Below, one piece after another: positions 1 through 6,699 of a stretch of DNA of 11,417 nucleotides (position 1 is its first letter; each line of letters opens with the position of its first letter). Both the position numbers and the translations under genes were made by a program. The stretch is taken from contig JAGWBF010000046.1 in NCBI GenBank assembly GCA_021296025.1, positions 1 through 11,417 on the forward strand, read 5' to 3'. The DNA comes from Dehalococcoidia bacterium. GTDB lineage: Bacteria > Chloroflexota > Dehalococcoidia > Lucifugimonadales > JAGWBF01. The notes beneath the pieces are model-generated. The model made no database searches, was not told the origin of the DNA, and saw only the letters and a list, made by a program, of their open reading frames with translations.

Positions 1-19
1 TAAAGCGGCGGGGAGTGGA

Positions 20-95
20 TGGTCGGGGTGAGTGGATTCGAACCACCGGCCTCCACGTCCCGAACGTGGCGCGCTAGCCGCTGCGCTACACCCCG
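20..95 (-). tRNA. tRNA-Pro, anticodon CGG
   Basis: The reverse complement folds into a complete cloverleaf. The acceptor stem CGGGGTG/CACCCCG is followed by discriminator A at position 23. The D stem is GCGC/GCGC, the anticodon stem CCACG/CGTGG encloses the loop TTCGGGA, and the T arm has a GGTGG/CCACT stem with the standard TTCGAAT loop. The loop places CGG at positions 34-36, so it reads the proline codon CCG. The mature body is 73 nt (95 down to 23), and the 3' CCA is encoded in the DNA at 22-20. No intron or mismatch is visible apart from one G-T pair in the T stem. Confidence 0.96.
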
Positions 96-104
96 TAGCT
101 GCCA

Positions 105-113
105 ATTATAGCA
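105..113 (-). promoter_or_regulatory. Extended -10 promoter of tRNA-Pro
   Basis: On the minus strand a perfect extended -10 element, TGC followed by TATAAT, occupies 113 down to 105. A start about 7 nt further on would fall near 98, only about three bases before the mature tRNA 5' end at 95. I see no good -35 hexamer at the usual spacing. The extended -10 probably compensates for this. Predicted from sequence only. Confidence 0.7.
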
Positions 114-124
114 TAGAGGCAGGG

Positions 125-153
125 TTGACGCCGTTTGGGGGCTGGGGTAGTAT
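125..153 (+). promoter_or_regulatory. Putative sigma-70 promoter of the MaoC/ThDP operon
   Basis: TTGACG (125-130, five of six consensus bases) is separated by exactly 17 bp from TAGTAT (148-153, four of six). Transcription would start near 160, leaving a leader of about 50 nt before the ATG at 211. It is divergent from the tRNA promoter, which lies within 15 bp. The -10 match is only moderate, so this is a plausible but unproven promoter. Confidence 0.45.
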
Positions 154-210
154 CCGCCTGTGGCTCCAGCTTCCCCGTACCTAGCTCGGTACAGAAAGGA
201 ACCCCACGTT

Positions 211-762
211 ATGACCCAGCAATCAAGAAAAGCTCTCACCCCCGAGGTGGAAGCGATGATTGGCGTGGAAGGGCCGGTGGTGGAGTGCTGGGGAGTGGTG
301 GACAAGGAGTACCTGAGGCGCTTCTCCCAAGCAGTCATGGACCCGGACCCCCGCTACTGGGACCCCGGCTTTGCCGCAAGCACCCACTACGGCGAAATCA
401 TCGCTCCTCCCATCATGGTCAGCTACATGTCGGGCAGGCTTCCCCCGGAGGAAGAGGACCCCATCACCCGGGCCTTCAAGGAGAACCCCCACTCCGACGG
501 CATAGGTGGTGTCCGACGCCAGGGTGAGCTCCCGTCCATACCTACCGACCTGGTGCGTGTGCTGAACGCCGGGAACGGCTTGGAGATATACAAGTACCCC
601 AGCATCGGCGACAAGATATACTTCCAGAACAAGTACTCGGATATACGAGAGCGGGTGGGACGGGATGGAGAAGCCTTCCTGATCGTTACCCGGCAGACCA
701 TCTTCCGCAATCAGAGGGGCGAAGTGCTCTGCATAACCCACGCATCTTCCATCCGCCGGTAA
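211..762 (+). CDS. FAS1-like dehydratase domain protein (MaoC N-terminal half)
   Basis: A 183-residue hot-dog-fold protein resembling the N-terminal MaoC dehydratase (FAS1-like dehydratase) family. Its members form the substrate-binding half of acyl-CoA hydratases/dehydratases. Visible family features are the segment AVMDPDPRYWDPGFA (residues 41-55) followed by GEIIAPPIM (61-69), where related proteins bind the acyl-CoA; GNGLEIYKYPSIGD near 121-134; and a final strand pair around RQTIFRNQRGEVL (161-173). It lacks the catalytic H-x-D region of the partner half, which the next gene supplies. The ATG at 211 was chosen because AGAAAGGA lies about 10 nt upstream; a GTG at 160 in the same frame would add 17 residues with no ribosome site. 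It is the first gene of a same-strand cluster of four. The family is fairly sure, the substrate unknown. Confidence 0.8.
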   Translation: MTQQSRKALTPEVEAMIGVEGPVVECWGVVDKEYLRRFSQAVMDPDPRYWDPGFAASTHYGEIIAPPIMVSYMSGRLPPEEEDPITRAFKENPHSDGIGGVRRQGELPSIPTDLVRVLNAGNGLEIYKYPSIGDKIYFQNKYSDIRERVGRDGEAFLIVTRQTIFRNQRGEVLCITHASSIRR

Positions 763-829
763 CCCAGGGTGATAACCGCCCCAGCCGGGCAGCCCCGATC
801 AAGAAACCTGTAAGAAGAGGTCGACGCCC

Positions 830-1384
830 ATGGAACTTGAAGAGCTACTGAAGCTGCCACCGGCGGAGATGCCTCAGCACAACGAAAGACCCAACGCCGA
901 GGCCCTCCGCAACAAGCAGCAGCTTTACTATGATGATGTTGCCGAAGGTATGGAGCTTCCCAAGTACATCTACGAGCCTACGCCGACCCACCTGTTCCGG
1001 TGGAGCGCCGCTATCGAGAACTGGCACCGCATCCACTACGACCTGGACTTTGCGTTAAACCATGACCGCCTGCCCAGTATTCTTGTGCAGGGGTCGTGGA
1101 AGCAGAGCGTGGTGCCCCAATACCTGAAGGACTGGACCCTGCCCGGTGGATGGCCCTGGAAGGCCAATTTCGAGCACAGGGCCATGCTGGTGCCCGGCGA
1201 TGTGCTGATAATGTGGGGCAAGGTCACCGGGAAGAGAGAGCAGGGGGGCATGGGCTTGGTGGACCTGGAGATCGGAATGAAGAACCAGGAAGGCATCGAG
1301 AGCATGCCCGGCACCGCGACTGTGGTGCTCCCCATACGTGGAGGGAAGCCCATACCCTACCCCTTCGTTCCCCCAGAAGATTAG
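830..1384 (+). CDS. MaoC/HTD2-type acyl-CoA hydratase subunit
   Basis: A 184-residue single hot-dog domain of the MaoC-like hydratase class. The key stretch is N64-W-H66-R-I-H69-Y-D71, preceded by FRWSAA (56-61). It matches the HRIHYD signature of HTD2 and mesaconyl-C4-CoA hydratase relatives rather than the classic D-x-N-P-x-H of R-hydratases. H69 would be the general base. Also typical are YDDVAEGMELP (34-44) at the start of the domain, LVQGSWKQSV (85-94) and MLVPGDVL (119-126). The ATG follows GAGG (817-820) by 9 nt. The gene lies 67 nt after the FAS1-like dehydratase gene and is probably co-transcribed. The two proteins likely form a heteromer equivalent to one double-hot-dog hydratase that adds or removes water on an acyl-CoA in the cytoplasm. 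The exact substrate cannot be read from sequence. Confidence 0.82.
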   Translation: MELEELLKLPPAEMPQHNERPNAEALRNKQQLYYDDVAEGMELPKYIYEPTPTHLFRWSAAIENWHRIHYDLDFALNHDRLPSILVQGSWKQSVVPQYLKDWTLPGGWPWKANFEHRAMLVPGDVLIMWGKVTGKREQGGMGLVDLEIGMKNQEGIESMPGTATVVLPIRGGKPIPYPFVPPED

Positions 1385-1423
1385 TGACGCCCATCACTGA
1401 AGGTTAGCCTCATCAACGTTGGC

Positions 1424-1450
1424 TTGGGGCGCCCTTTGCCTGCGCCCCAA
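1424..1450 (+). other. Perfect intercistronic stem-loop before a ribosome binding site
   Basis: TTGGGGCGC (1424-1432) and GCGCCCCAA (1442-1450) form a perfect 9-bp GC-rich stem with a 9-nt loop (1433-1441). The Shine-Dalgarno AGGAGG begins at the very next base. No T-run follows, so it does not look like an intrinsic terminator. It could protect an mRNA processing end, hold the ribosome site open, or tune expression of the 89-residue protein against its neighbours. Confidence 0.6.
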
Positions 1451-1461
1451 AGGAGGAGCCT

Positions 1462-1731
1462 ATGGCCAGGTTCATGGCCTTGCACACTATTCCCGATATG
1501 TCCCAAGAGAAGTTCGAAAGCGCCCTGAAGGATGTGAAAAACTGGAGGCCCGACCGGCGCACCACCATCGTGAAGATCTACTGCAACCTCAGCGATGGCA
1601 AGATGGTTTCCGAGTGCGAAGCGGTTGAGCAGGCCCATTTTGAGGACTGGCTGAACCAGGTGGGTTGGCCCTATGACGCCATCTACAAGGTGGACCTGGT
1701 GCACCAGGTAGGCCATATCTGGGCGGTGTGA
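1462..1731 (+). CDS. Small alpha/beta protein of unknown function (ferredoxin-like fold suspected)
   Basis: An 89-residue soluble protein with no signal peptide or membrane segment. The pattern suggests beta (FMALHTIP, 4-11), alpha (SQEKFESALKDVKNW, 14-28), beta hairpin (IVKIYCNLSDGKMVSECEA), then alpha (HFEDWLNQVGW). This is the layout of small dimeric ferredoxin-like proteins such as the DUF4242/SCO4226 group. I do not recognise the family with confidence. Its start is well set by a strong AGGAGG five to six bases before the ATG. It lies 77 nt after the MaoC-type gene and 43 nt before the ThDP enzyme, so it is probably part of the same pathway, perhaps as an accessory subunit or small isomerase-like enzyme. 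Two cysteines and several acidic or His residues are present, but no metal motif is clear. Confidence 0.7.
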   Translation: MARFMALHTIPDMSQEKFESALKDVKNWRPDRRTTIVKIYCNLSDGKMVSECEAVEQAHFEDWLNQVGWPYDAIYKVDLVHQVGHIWAV

Positions 1732-1774
1732 TCCGCGGCCCGGGCAGCAAAGGTTATCGACGAAAGGCGGAAGT

Positions 1775-3430
1775 ATGCCCAGAATGACCGGGGCTGAAGC
1801 GCTGGTGGGTTCCCTGGTACGGGAAGGGGTCGAGGTGGTCTTTGCCCTTCCCGGTGTGCAGATTATGCACATATTCGATGCCCTGAGCCAGGAGCCCAGC
1901 ATCCGCCTGGTCACCGTACGCCACGAGCAGGGCACTACCTACATGGCCATGGGCTACGCTCGCACAACCGGAAAGGTGGGCGTGGCCCTGGTCGTCCCCG
2001 GTCCCGGTGCCCTGAACGCCTCGGCGGGTCTAGGTACTGCCTACGCCTCATCCCTTCCCGTGATGCTCATAAGCGGCCAGATGGAGCGGTCGGCCCTGGG
2101 CAAGTACCGGGGCGCTCTCCATGAGGTCCAGGACCAGCTCGATGTGTTCCGACCCATTACCAAGTCCGCCGAACGGGTCCTGGAAGTTGACCAGATACCC
2201 GATGCCGTCCACCGGGGGATGACCATTGCCGCCAGCGGACGGCAGCGTCCCACGGAGATAGAGATCCCCTGGGATGTTCTTCCCTTGTCCGACGATGTGG
2301 AGCTGCCAGAACGGGCCATAATCACACCGGCTCAGCCCGACCCTGCCAAGACCAAAGATGCAGCCCAGGTGCTGGCGGAGGCCCGGAACCCGGTGATCTG
2401 GGCCGGAGGCGGGGTTATCAACGCTGATGCTTCCGAGGAGCTGACCAAACTGGCCCAGCTTCTGGGTGCGCCGGTCGTTACCACCCCCGAGGGCAAGGGC
2501 GCGATATCCGAGGACCAACCCCTGTCCGTCGGTGCCTTCTACTCAGGCCACGGCGCCGCCTACCACGCCATGACCAAGGCCGACGTAATACTGGCAGTAG
2601 GCAGCCGCCTGCACCTGACGCCCAGCGTGCCGTGGGCCTTCACCCCGGAGCAGAAGCTGGTGCAGATAGATGCTGATGCGGAGGAAGTGGGCAGGAACCA
2701 CGAAGTAGCCGTGGGCATCGCCGCTGATGCCAAGCCCGGCCTTGCTGCCTTGGTGGGGGAGCTGGAAGGGCGCACCTGCGCCAGCCAGTGGACGCCCCAG
2801 GACGTCGATGCTATCAGGGATGCCACCAGGGAGGACATCAGGCGTATGGCCCCCCTCCAGGTGGAGATGGGCGAAGTCATACGCCAGGAGCTGGATGATG
2901 ATGCCATCGTCGTAGGCGGGATAACCAACGTTGCCTACTGGTGCCACCTGTCCTTCCCGGTGTTGAAGCCCCGGTCCTATGTCACCTCTTCCTACTTTGC
3001 CACCCTGGGCTACGCCTTTCCCACCGCCGTGGGCGCCAAGATCGGGAACCCAGATAAGCAGGTGGTGGCGCTGTGCGGCGACGGCGGGTTCATGTTCGGC
3101 ATCCCGGACCTGGCCACGGCTGTGCAGGAGGGGGCCAACCTGGTGGCCCTGGTGTTCAACAACGGGGCATTCGGAGCTTCCCGGATGGACCAGGGCACCC
3201 GTTTCCAGGGTCGCTACTACGGCACCAGCGTCCACAACCCCGATTTTGTGAAGATGGCCGAATCTTTCGGCGCCTACGGGATCAGGGTGGATGACCCCTC
3301 TACCCAGTTGAGGGGTGCCCTGCGGGATGCCCTCTCCAAGGACGGGCCCGTCATCGTCGATGTGACCATGCCCCACCTAGCTCCGCCCTTCCAGATCCCT
3401 CCTCATGGCACAAACCGGGCTGCCGGCTGA
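1775..3430 (+). CDS. Thiamine-diphosphate-dependent enzyme, acetolactate synthase superfamily
   Basis: A 551-residue enzyme with the three-domain layout of the acetolactate synthase/oxalyl-CoA decarboxylase/benzoylformate decarboxylase superfamily. The N-terminal pyrimidine-binding domain carries the cofactor-activating Glu51 in VRHEQG and the loop VPGPGALN (74-81). A central domain with AGGGV (210-214) spans about 190-330. The C-terminal pyrophosphate domain has G435-D-G437 and N462-N463, the Mg/ThDP motif. The length is normal for the family. It would cleave or join 2-oxoacid or 2-hydroxyacyl substrates in the cytoplasm. Strict IlvB identity is unlikely: no regulatory ilvN subunit is adjacent, and the partners are MaoC-type hydratases, pointing to a catabolic or acyl-CoA role. 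The ATG follows AAAGGCGG. This appears to be the last gene of the operon. The superfamily is sure, the substrate open. Confidence 0.88.
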   Translation: MPRMTGAEALVGSLVREGVEVVFALPGVQIMHIFDALSQEPSIRLVTVRHEQGTTYMAMGYARTTGKVGVALVVPGPGALNASAGLGTAYASSLPVMLISGQMERSALGKYRGALHEVQDQLDVFRPITKSAERVLEVDQIPDAVHRGMTIAASGRQRPTEIEIPWDVLPLSDDVELPERAIITPAQPDPAKTKDAAQVLAEARNPVIWAGGGVINADASEELTKLAQLLGAPVVTTPEGKGAISEDQPLSVGAFYSGHGAAYHAMTKADVILAVGSRLHLTPSVPWAFTPEQKLVQIDADAEEVGRNHEVAVGIAADAKPGLAALVGELEGRTCASQWTPQDVDAIRDATREDIRRMAPLQVEMGEVIRQELDDDAIVVGGITNVAYWCHLSFPVLKPRSYVTSSYFATLGYAFPTAVGAKIGNPDKQVVALCGDGGFMFGIPDLATAVQEGANLVALVFNNGAFGASRMDQGTRFQGRYYGTSVHNPDFVKMAESFGAYGIRVDDPSTQLRGALRDALSKDGPVIVDVTMPHLAPPFQIPPHGTNRAAG

Positions 3431-3546
3431 CCATCCTCTTCCGCCCACCACCAGCGCCCTTACGTGAATAGAGCCCTCCAAGGGAATGCCCCCTGGCCTT
3501 CGTGTAGTATTGTTTCCAAACATACATGGTTCCAAGGAGGTGCTCT

Positions 3547-4380
3547 ATGCTCAGATTTTCACTTCGCAAGGGTCGGGTAGGTGTCCTTGAGGTGGCTGGG
3601 ACCATCGGTGGTCGGTCCTCCATCTCCGAGCTGGCCCAGACGATAGATAGCATCCGCACCAATCGCCGGATAAAGGCCCTGGTGCTGGAGATAGACTCCC
3701 CCGGTGGCAGCGCCTCAGCTTCAGAGATGCTGTACGAGTCGGTGAAGCAGATCGCCAGCCAGAAGCCGGTGGTTGCCTACATACGGGGCACCGGGGCGTC
3801 GGGCGCCTACTACCTGAGCTGTGCAGCCCACAGGATCGTTGCCCTCCCCACAGCCCTGGTGGGTTCCATCGGAGTTATCCTGGTCCGGCCAGTCATGGAG
3901 CAGATGCTGAGCAAGCTGGGCGTTGGCGTTTCGGTGTACAAAGGGGGACACCTGAAGGACATGGGGAGCCCCTGGCGTCCACCCACAGACGAAGAGGAGG
4001 AGAGACTGCAGGGGCTTATCTCGGAGATATACGGCAACTTCGTGGGCGTCGTGGCCCGGGAGCGCAGCTTGGACCCAGGGGAGGCCGAGAGGCTGGCCAC
4101 CGGCGAGATTTACACCGGCAGAAAGGCTGTGGAGCTGGGATTGGTGGATGATGTGGGTACTTCCCAGCGGGCTGTAGCCATCGCCGCATCGATGGGTGGG
4201 ATACGTCCGAGGGTGCAGTGGGTAAAGCCCAAGCGTCCCTTGATGGAGCGGATGCTGGGCCGGATGGGCAGCTCCGGGTCGGCCCTCTACCTTGTCCAGG
4301 AGATGGAAAGGGCGATGATGGGAGGCATCTACTACTTATCACCCTCTCCCGCAGTGGCCAGCTCTCGGTGGGAGACCTAG
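3547..4380 (+). CDS. sppA: Signal peptide peptidase SppA, short form without membrane anchor
   Basis: A 277-residue serine protease of the SppA/S49 clan-SK family, which degrades leftover signal peptides and membrane peptides. Visible features are the LEIDSPGG loop (47-54), typical of the oxyanion region; the nucleophile S85 in GTGASGAYYL; LVGSIGV (104-110); and the Lys in HLKDMGSPWR (K137), matching the Ser/Lys dyad of the single-domain Gram-positive type. The region IYTGRKAVELGLVD (188-201) is also family standard. The protein starts directly at the catalytic fold and has no N-terminal transmembrane helix. The ATG at 3547 was preferred because AAGGAGG ends 6 nt before it; an in-frame ATG at 3526 would precede that site. 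It follows the ThDP operon by about 115 nt and converges with mazG, so it is probably transcribed on its own. Confidence 0.92.
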   Translation: MLRFSLRKGRVGVLEVAGTIGGRSSISELAQTIDSIRTNRRIKALVLEIDSPGGSASASEMLYESVKQIASQKPVVAYIRGTGASGAYYLSCAAHRIVALPTALVGSIGVILVRPVMEQMLSKLGVGVSVYKGGHLKDMGSPWRPPTDEEEERLQGLISEIYGNFVGVVARERSLDPGEAERLATGEIYTGRKAVELGLVDDVGTSQRAVAIAASMGGIRPRVQWVKPKRPLMERMLGRMGSSGSALYLVQEMERAMMGGIYYLSPSPAVASSRWET

Positions 4381-4383
4381 CTG

Positions 4384-4421
4384 AAGGGCCGGAAGGCTAG
4401 CTTCCCGCTCTCTTGGCCCTT
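4384..4421. other. Nested stem-loop at the sppA/mazG junction
   Basis: An outer stem AAGGGCC (4384-4390) / GGCCCTT (4415-4421) encloses an inner stem GGAAG (4391-4395) / CTTCC (4401-4405) with loop GCTAG. It sits in the 16-bp gap between the convergent stop codons and runs into the 3' end of mazG. It may help end transcription from both sides, but no convincing T-run follows, so calling it a terminator would be a guess. Confidence 0.35.
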
Positions 4422-5167
4422 TGCCAGAGCTCCTCTTTCCGCTCCAGGGGAAGCTGTTCGAAGTCCAGTCCTTCCCGCGCCGCCATCTCCTCCATAGCTG
4501 TGTAACGGGCACGGAACCGGTTGTTGGTGCGACGCAGGGAGTCTTCAGCCTGGATGCCAACCCAGCGGGCCAGGTTAACTACGGAGAACAGCAGGTCACC
4601 CAGCTCCTGCTCCCGCTCTTCGGGTGTGGAGGCTGCCCTCAGCTCCTCCACCTCCTCGGACACCTTGTCGATGACGCCGGAGATGTCCTCCCACTCGAAC
4701 CCCCTCCGGCTCACCCTGTCCTGCAGAAGCTGGGCATGGGCCAGGGCCGGCAGGCCTGCCGGGATGCCGTCGGTGGCTGACTTCCGGTTGCCCTCCAGGG
4801 CCTTGAGCTGTTCCCAGTTGCGCTCCACCTCGCCGGCATCGGACGCGCTTACATCTCCGAACACGTGGGGATGCCGGCGCACCAGCTTATCCCGTATCTT
4901 TTCGACAACGTCGGCCATCTGAAAGCTTCCTGCTTCGCTGGCGATCTGGGCGTGAAACACGATCTGAACCAGCACATCTCCCAGCTCCTCGGAGAGTTTG
5001 TCGGGGGAATCATCGTCGATGGCCTCCAGGGCTTCGTAGCACTCCTCCAGCAGGTTCCGCTTGAGGGAAGCGTGGGTCTGCTCCTTGTCCCAGGGGCAGC
5101 CTCCCGGCCCCCTAAGCTGGGACACTATTCTCACAAGCTCCTCGAAGCCCGAAACGTTGGTTGTCAT
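4397..5167 (-). CDS. mazG: MazG nucleoside triphosphate pyrophosphohydrolase
   Basis: A 256-residue full-length, two-domain MazG close in size to the E. coli protein. It hydrolyses (d)NTPs to the monophosphate and pyrophosphate, cleaning up damaged or excess nucleotides in the cytoplasm. The N-terminal landmark GCPWDKEQTHASL spans 23-35. The first metal site is EECYE (41-45) with EELGD (60-64). The second domain repeats it as EEVEE (171-175) with ELGD (188-191). The linker holds RRHPHVFGD (97-105), also family typical. The ATG at 5167 is the first possible start after an in-frame TGA four codons upstream; an AAGG abuts it, so the ribosome spacing is unusually short. It is divergent from the DUF1461 gene, with 98 bp between them. 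Confidence 0.95.
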   Translation of the reverse strand: MTTNVSGFEELVRIVSQLRGPGGCPWDKEQTHASLKRNLLEECYEALEAIDDDSPDKLSEELGDVLVQIVFHAQIASEAGSFQMADVVEKIRDKLVRRHPHVFGDVSASDAGEVERNWEQLKALEGNRKSATDGIPAGLPALAHAQLLQDRVSRRGFEWEDISGVIDKVSEEVEELRAASTPEEREQELGDLLFSVVNLARWVGIQAEDSLRRTNNRFRARYTAMEEMAAREGLDFEQLPLERKEELWQRAKRAGS

Positions 5168-5265
5168 CCTTCTACCTACTCACACCGATCTTGTCCTAGG
5201 AAACCGCACCACCATACGTCCGCGTATTGTTGAAGGTCAAGGAAGCAAGGTGATACCGTTGGATC

Positions 5266-6018
5266 ATGCGAGCAAAGCTGGACCCCCTCCTACGCCGCGT
5301 CCCCTCTGCCCTTCTTGTGCTGGCGGTGTTCCTGCTCCTGATCACGGCCAGCGTAACCTACGCCGTAAACGAGCTGCGCCTCTACGGCTACGGCTTCGAC
5401 AAGTGGGACATCTCCCTGAAAACGGGCATCGACAGAGACGAACTGACCTCCATTGCCCGCCAGATCAGGGCCTACTTTAACTCCCATAGCGAGCCCCTGG
5501 AGATACGCGCGACTATCTTTTCCGAGGAACGGGACCTGTTCAACCGGCGGGAGATAGTCCACATGAAAGATGTGAAGCACCTGATCTGGGGGGTGTACGT
5601 GGTTGGCGGGCTGTCCCTGGCCTACTTGCTGGGAAGGATCGCCTACGGGTTTTGGCGCCGGGGCCGCTCCTATGCCCAGCTCCTGGCCGGGGACCTGCTC
5701 TGGGGCAGCGGAGTCACCGTGGGGTTTGTGGTGGGGGTGGGTCTGGCGGCACTGGTGGGGTTCGATCGGCTATTCCTCTTCTTCCACCAGGTCAGCTTCG
5801 CAAACGACTTCTGGATGCTTGACCCCCGGACCGACTACCTTGTCATCCTATTTCCGGAAGGCTTCTGGTACGACGCCACCATGTTCGTTGGCCTCCTGGC
5901 GGTGATGGGAGCGGTGGTCATCGGCTCCGCCTCTGGCGGCTATCTGGCTGCCCGCCACATAAGGGGAAAAGGGGACGCGCACCAGGACGGGGTTAGCTCA
6001 CGGGATAAGATGGACTAG
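5266..6018 (+). CDS. DUF1461 / TIGR01906 family integral membrane protein
   Basis: A 250-residue membrane protein matching the DUF1461 (TIGR01906) family known from Firmicutes and Chloroflexota, whose function is unknown. Predicted membrane segments lie near 13-33, 107-127, 145-167 and 205-225. Between the first and second is an outer loop ending in the family motif FNRREIVHMKDVK (92-104). Another family signature, HQVSFANDFWMLDP (174-187) followed by LFPEGFW (195-201), lies between the third and fourth segments. The C-terminus (230-250) is charged and likely cytoplasmic. The ATG is the first start after an in-frame stop at 5251, with AAGGTGA about 12 nt upstream. It is divergent from mazG and convergent with the zinc-ribbon gene. 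Family recognition is firm, the role unknown. Confidence 0.88.
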   Translation: MRAKLDPLLRRVPSALLVLAVFLLLITASVTYAVNELRLYGYGFDKWDISLKTGIDRDELTSIARQIRAYFNSHSEPLEIRATIFSEERDLFNRREIVHMKDVKHLIWGVYVVGGLSLAYLLGRIAYGFWRRGRSYAQLLAGDLLWGSGVTVGFVVGVGLAALVGFDRLFLFFHQVSFANDFWMLDPRTDYLVILFPEGFWYDATMFVGLLAVMGAVVIGSASGGYLAARHIRGKGDAHQDGVSSRDKMD

Positions 6019-6095
6019 TGGAGTAACGCTGTCGGCGGAAGACTCTTGGGGCTGATTAGAAGGCTGCTCCCCGGCAGGACCCGGTGAGGACGGGG

Positions 6096-6317
6096 CTACT
6101 CCATGGCGCAGGCGCAGGACCCGCCCGCGCAGCCGCCGCCCGCACCCGGGATGTAGCTTAGCTCGCCATCGTCGGACGTGATGGCTGCCGAGAACAGGGA
6201 GATACGCCTCTTGGCCTGCTGACTGCAACGGGGACATTCTGCCCCGGATGCGTTCATAGACTGGAGCAGGTCAAAGGTGTGCTCACAGGAAGCGCATATG
6301 TACTCGTAGATAGGCAT
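6096..6317 (-). CDS. FmdB-type zinc ribbon protein
   Basis: A 73-residue protein of the FmdB/CxxC regulatory family. It begins MPIYEY, the invariant start of the family. Two CxxC knuckles follow (C8/C11 and C28/C31), forming one zinc ribbon. The tail ends in a Gly/Cys-rich GGGCAGGSCACA segment with three further cysteines (63, 68, 70), common in family members. FmdB was named from formamidase operons; the molecular role of most homologues is unknown. The ATG has GAGGT about 7 nt upstream. It is transcribed toward the DUF1461 gene, with a 77-bp gap and no clear terminator. Confidence 0.9.
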   Translation of the reverse strand: MPIYEYICASCEHTFDLLQSMNASGAECPRCSQQAKRRISLFSAAITSDDGELSYIPGAGGGCAGGSCACAME

Positions 6318-6333
6318 ATCCGACCTCTTCGCA

Positions 6334-6363
6334 ATGCTATCTCACCCCCAACTTCATCGTCAA
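6334..6363 (-). promoter_or_regulatory. Possible promoter of the FmdB-type gene
   Basis: On the minus strand TTGACG (6363-6358) lies 18 bp from TAGCAT (6339-6334, four of six -10 bases). Transcription would start close to the ATG at 6317, leaving a leader of about 10 nt that still includes GAGGT. The match is moderate and the leader tight, so this is a tentative call. Confidence 0.3.
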
Positions 6364-6401
6364 TGAGACTGGCCTGCCGTGATGCAACCGGACACAGCCC
6401 A

Positions 6402-6428
6402 GCCCTCCGTTATGCCACGCCTTTCGTC
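6402..6428 (+). repeat. 27-bp direct repeat, copy 1
   Basis: This stretch matches 6594-6620 with a single mismatch (A versus C in the GCC[A/C]CGCC section). Each copy leads straight into a palindrome (6430-6447 and 6621-6640). The unit is therefore a flank plus hairpin module occurring twice. Confidence 0.85.
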
Positions 6429-6429
6429 G

Positions 6430-6447
6430 TTCCCGCGAAAGCGGGAA
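6430..6447. repeat. REP-like palindrome, GAAA tetraloop
   Basis: TTCCCGC (6430-6436), loop GAAA, GCGGGAA (6441-6447) is a perfect 7-bp stem. The same TTCCCGCGAAAGCGGGAA core is dispersed in intergenic DNA of many bacterial genomes. It is preceded by TTCGTCG, as is usual for this element class. Confidence 0.85.
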
Positions 6448-6470
6448 CCTACGCTGAAGTCCAACATGGC

Positions 6471-6515
6471 CCCAGTCCCGGACTCTTCTGGATTGCGGCG
6501 GCGGGAATGGCTGGG
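6471..6515 (+). repeat. 45-bp direct repeat, copy 1
   Basis: Nearly identical to 6700-6744 (43 of 45 bases by eye; differences at unit positions 17 and 22). The ends are CCCAG and CTGGG, so the unit itself is bounded by a short inverted repeat. Its inner part, TTGCGGCGGCGGGAA, looks like a decayed version of the neighbouring palindromes. Confidence 0.85.
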
Positions 6516-6593
6516 ACGCCTTTCGTCACACCCGCCCACTCGTGGTCCCGCCCGTTCGTCCTGAGGGAATTCGAAAGAATGACGGACAGCTCG

Positions 6594-6620
6594 GCCCTCC
6601 GTTATGCCCCGCCTTTCGTC
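6594..6620 (+). repeat. 27-bp direct repeat, copy 2
   Basis: Partner of 6402-6428, with one mismatch. It sits directly before the second palindrome. The spacing between the two copies is 192 bp. Confidence 0.85.
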
Positions 6621-6640
6621 ATTGCGGCGAAGGCCGCAAT
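6621..6640. repeat. REP-like palindrome, GAAG tetraloop
   Basis: ATTGCGGC (6621-6628), loop GAAG, GCCGCAAT (6633-6640) is a perfect 8-bp stem. It is preceded by TTTCGTC and followed by CCAGGA, the same context as the first palindrome, but the stem sequence differs. The stem therefore seems to have changed with base pairing kept. Confidence 0.85.
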
Positions 6641-6699
6641 CCAGGACGGAGCGCTGCCGGGTTCCAGGCGGGCTAGTTCATCGCATTGGGGTGGCTAGG

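Noticed and set aside
160..210. In-frame GTG start adding 17 residues to the first dehydratase gene
   Set aside because: No ribosome site precedes it, and it coincides with the predicted transcript start; the ATG at 211 has AGAAAGGA at good spacing.
135..527. Open frame of 130 codons on the plus strand
   Set aside because: It overlaps the dehydratase gene in another frame and has low-complexity Gly/Pro/Arg composition typical of GC-rich shadows.
2543..3376. Minus-strand open frame of 277 codons
   Set aside because: It lies fully antisense to the ThDP enzyme; its His/Gly-rich composition matches no fold and no ribosome site is seen.
3505..3510. TAGTAT as a -10 box for sppA
   Set aside because: No -35 match at any usual spacing; too weak to annotate, although sppA probably has its own promoter in this gap.
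3526..3546. Upstream ATG start for sppA
   Set aside because: The strong AAGGAGG lies downstream of it and serves the ATG at 3547.
5214..5227. Inverted repeat ATACG/CGTAT between mazG and the DUF1461 gene
   Set aside because: Only 5 bp per arm with no promoter elements aligned to it; within chance expectation.
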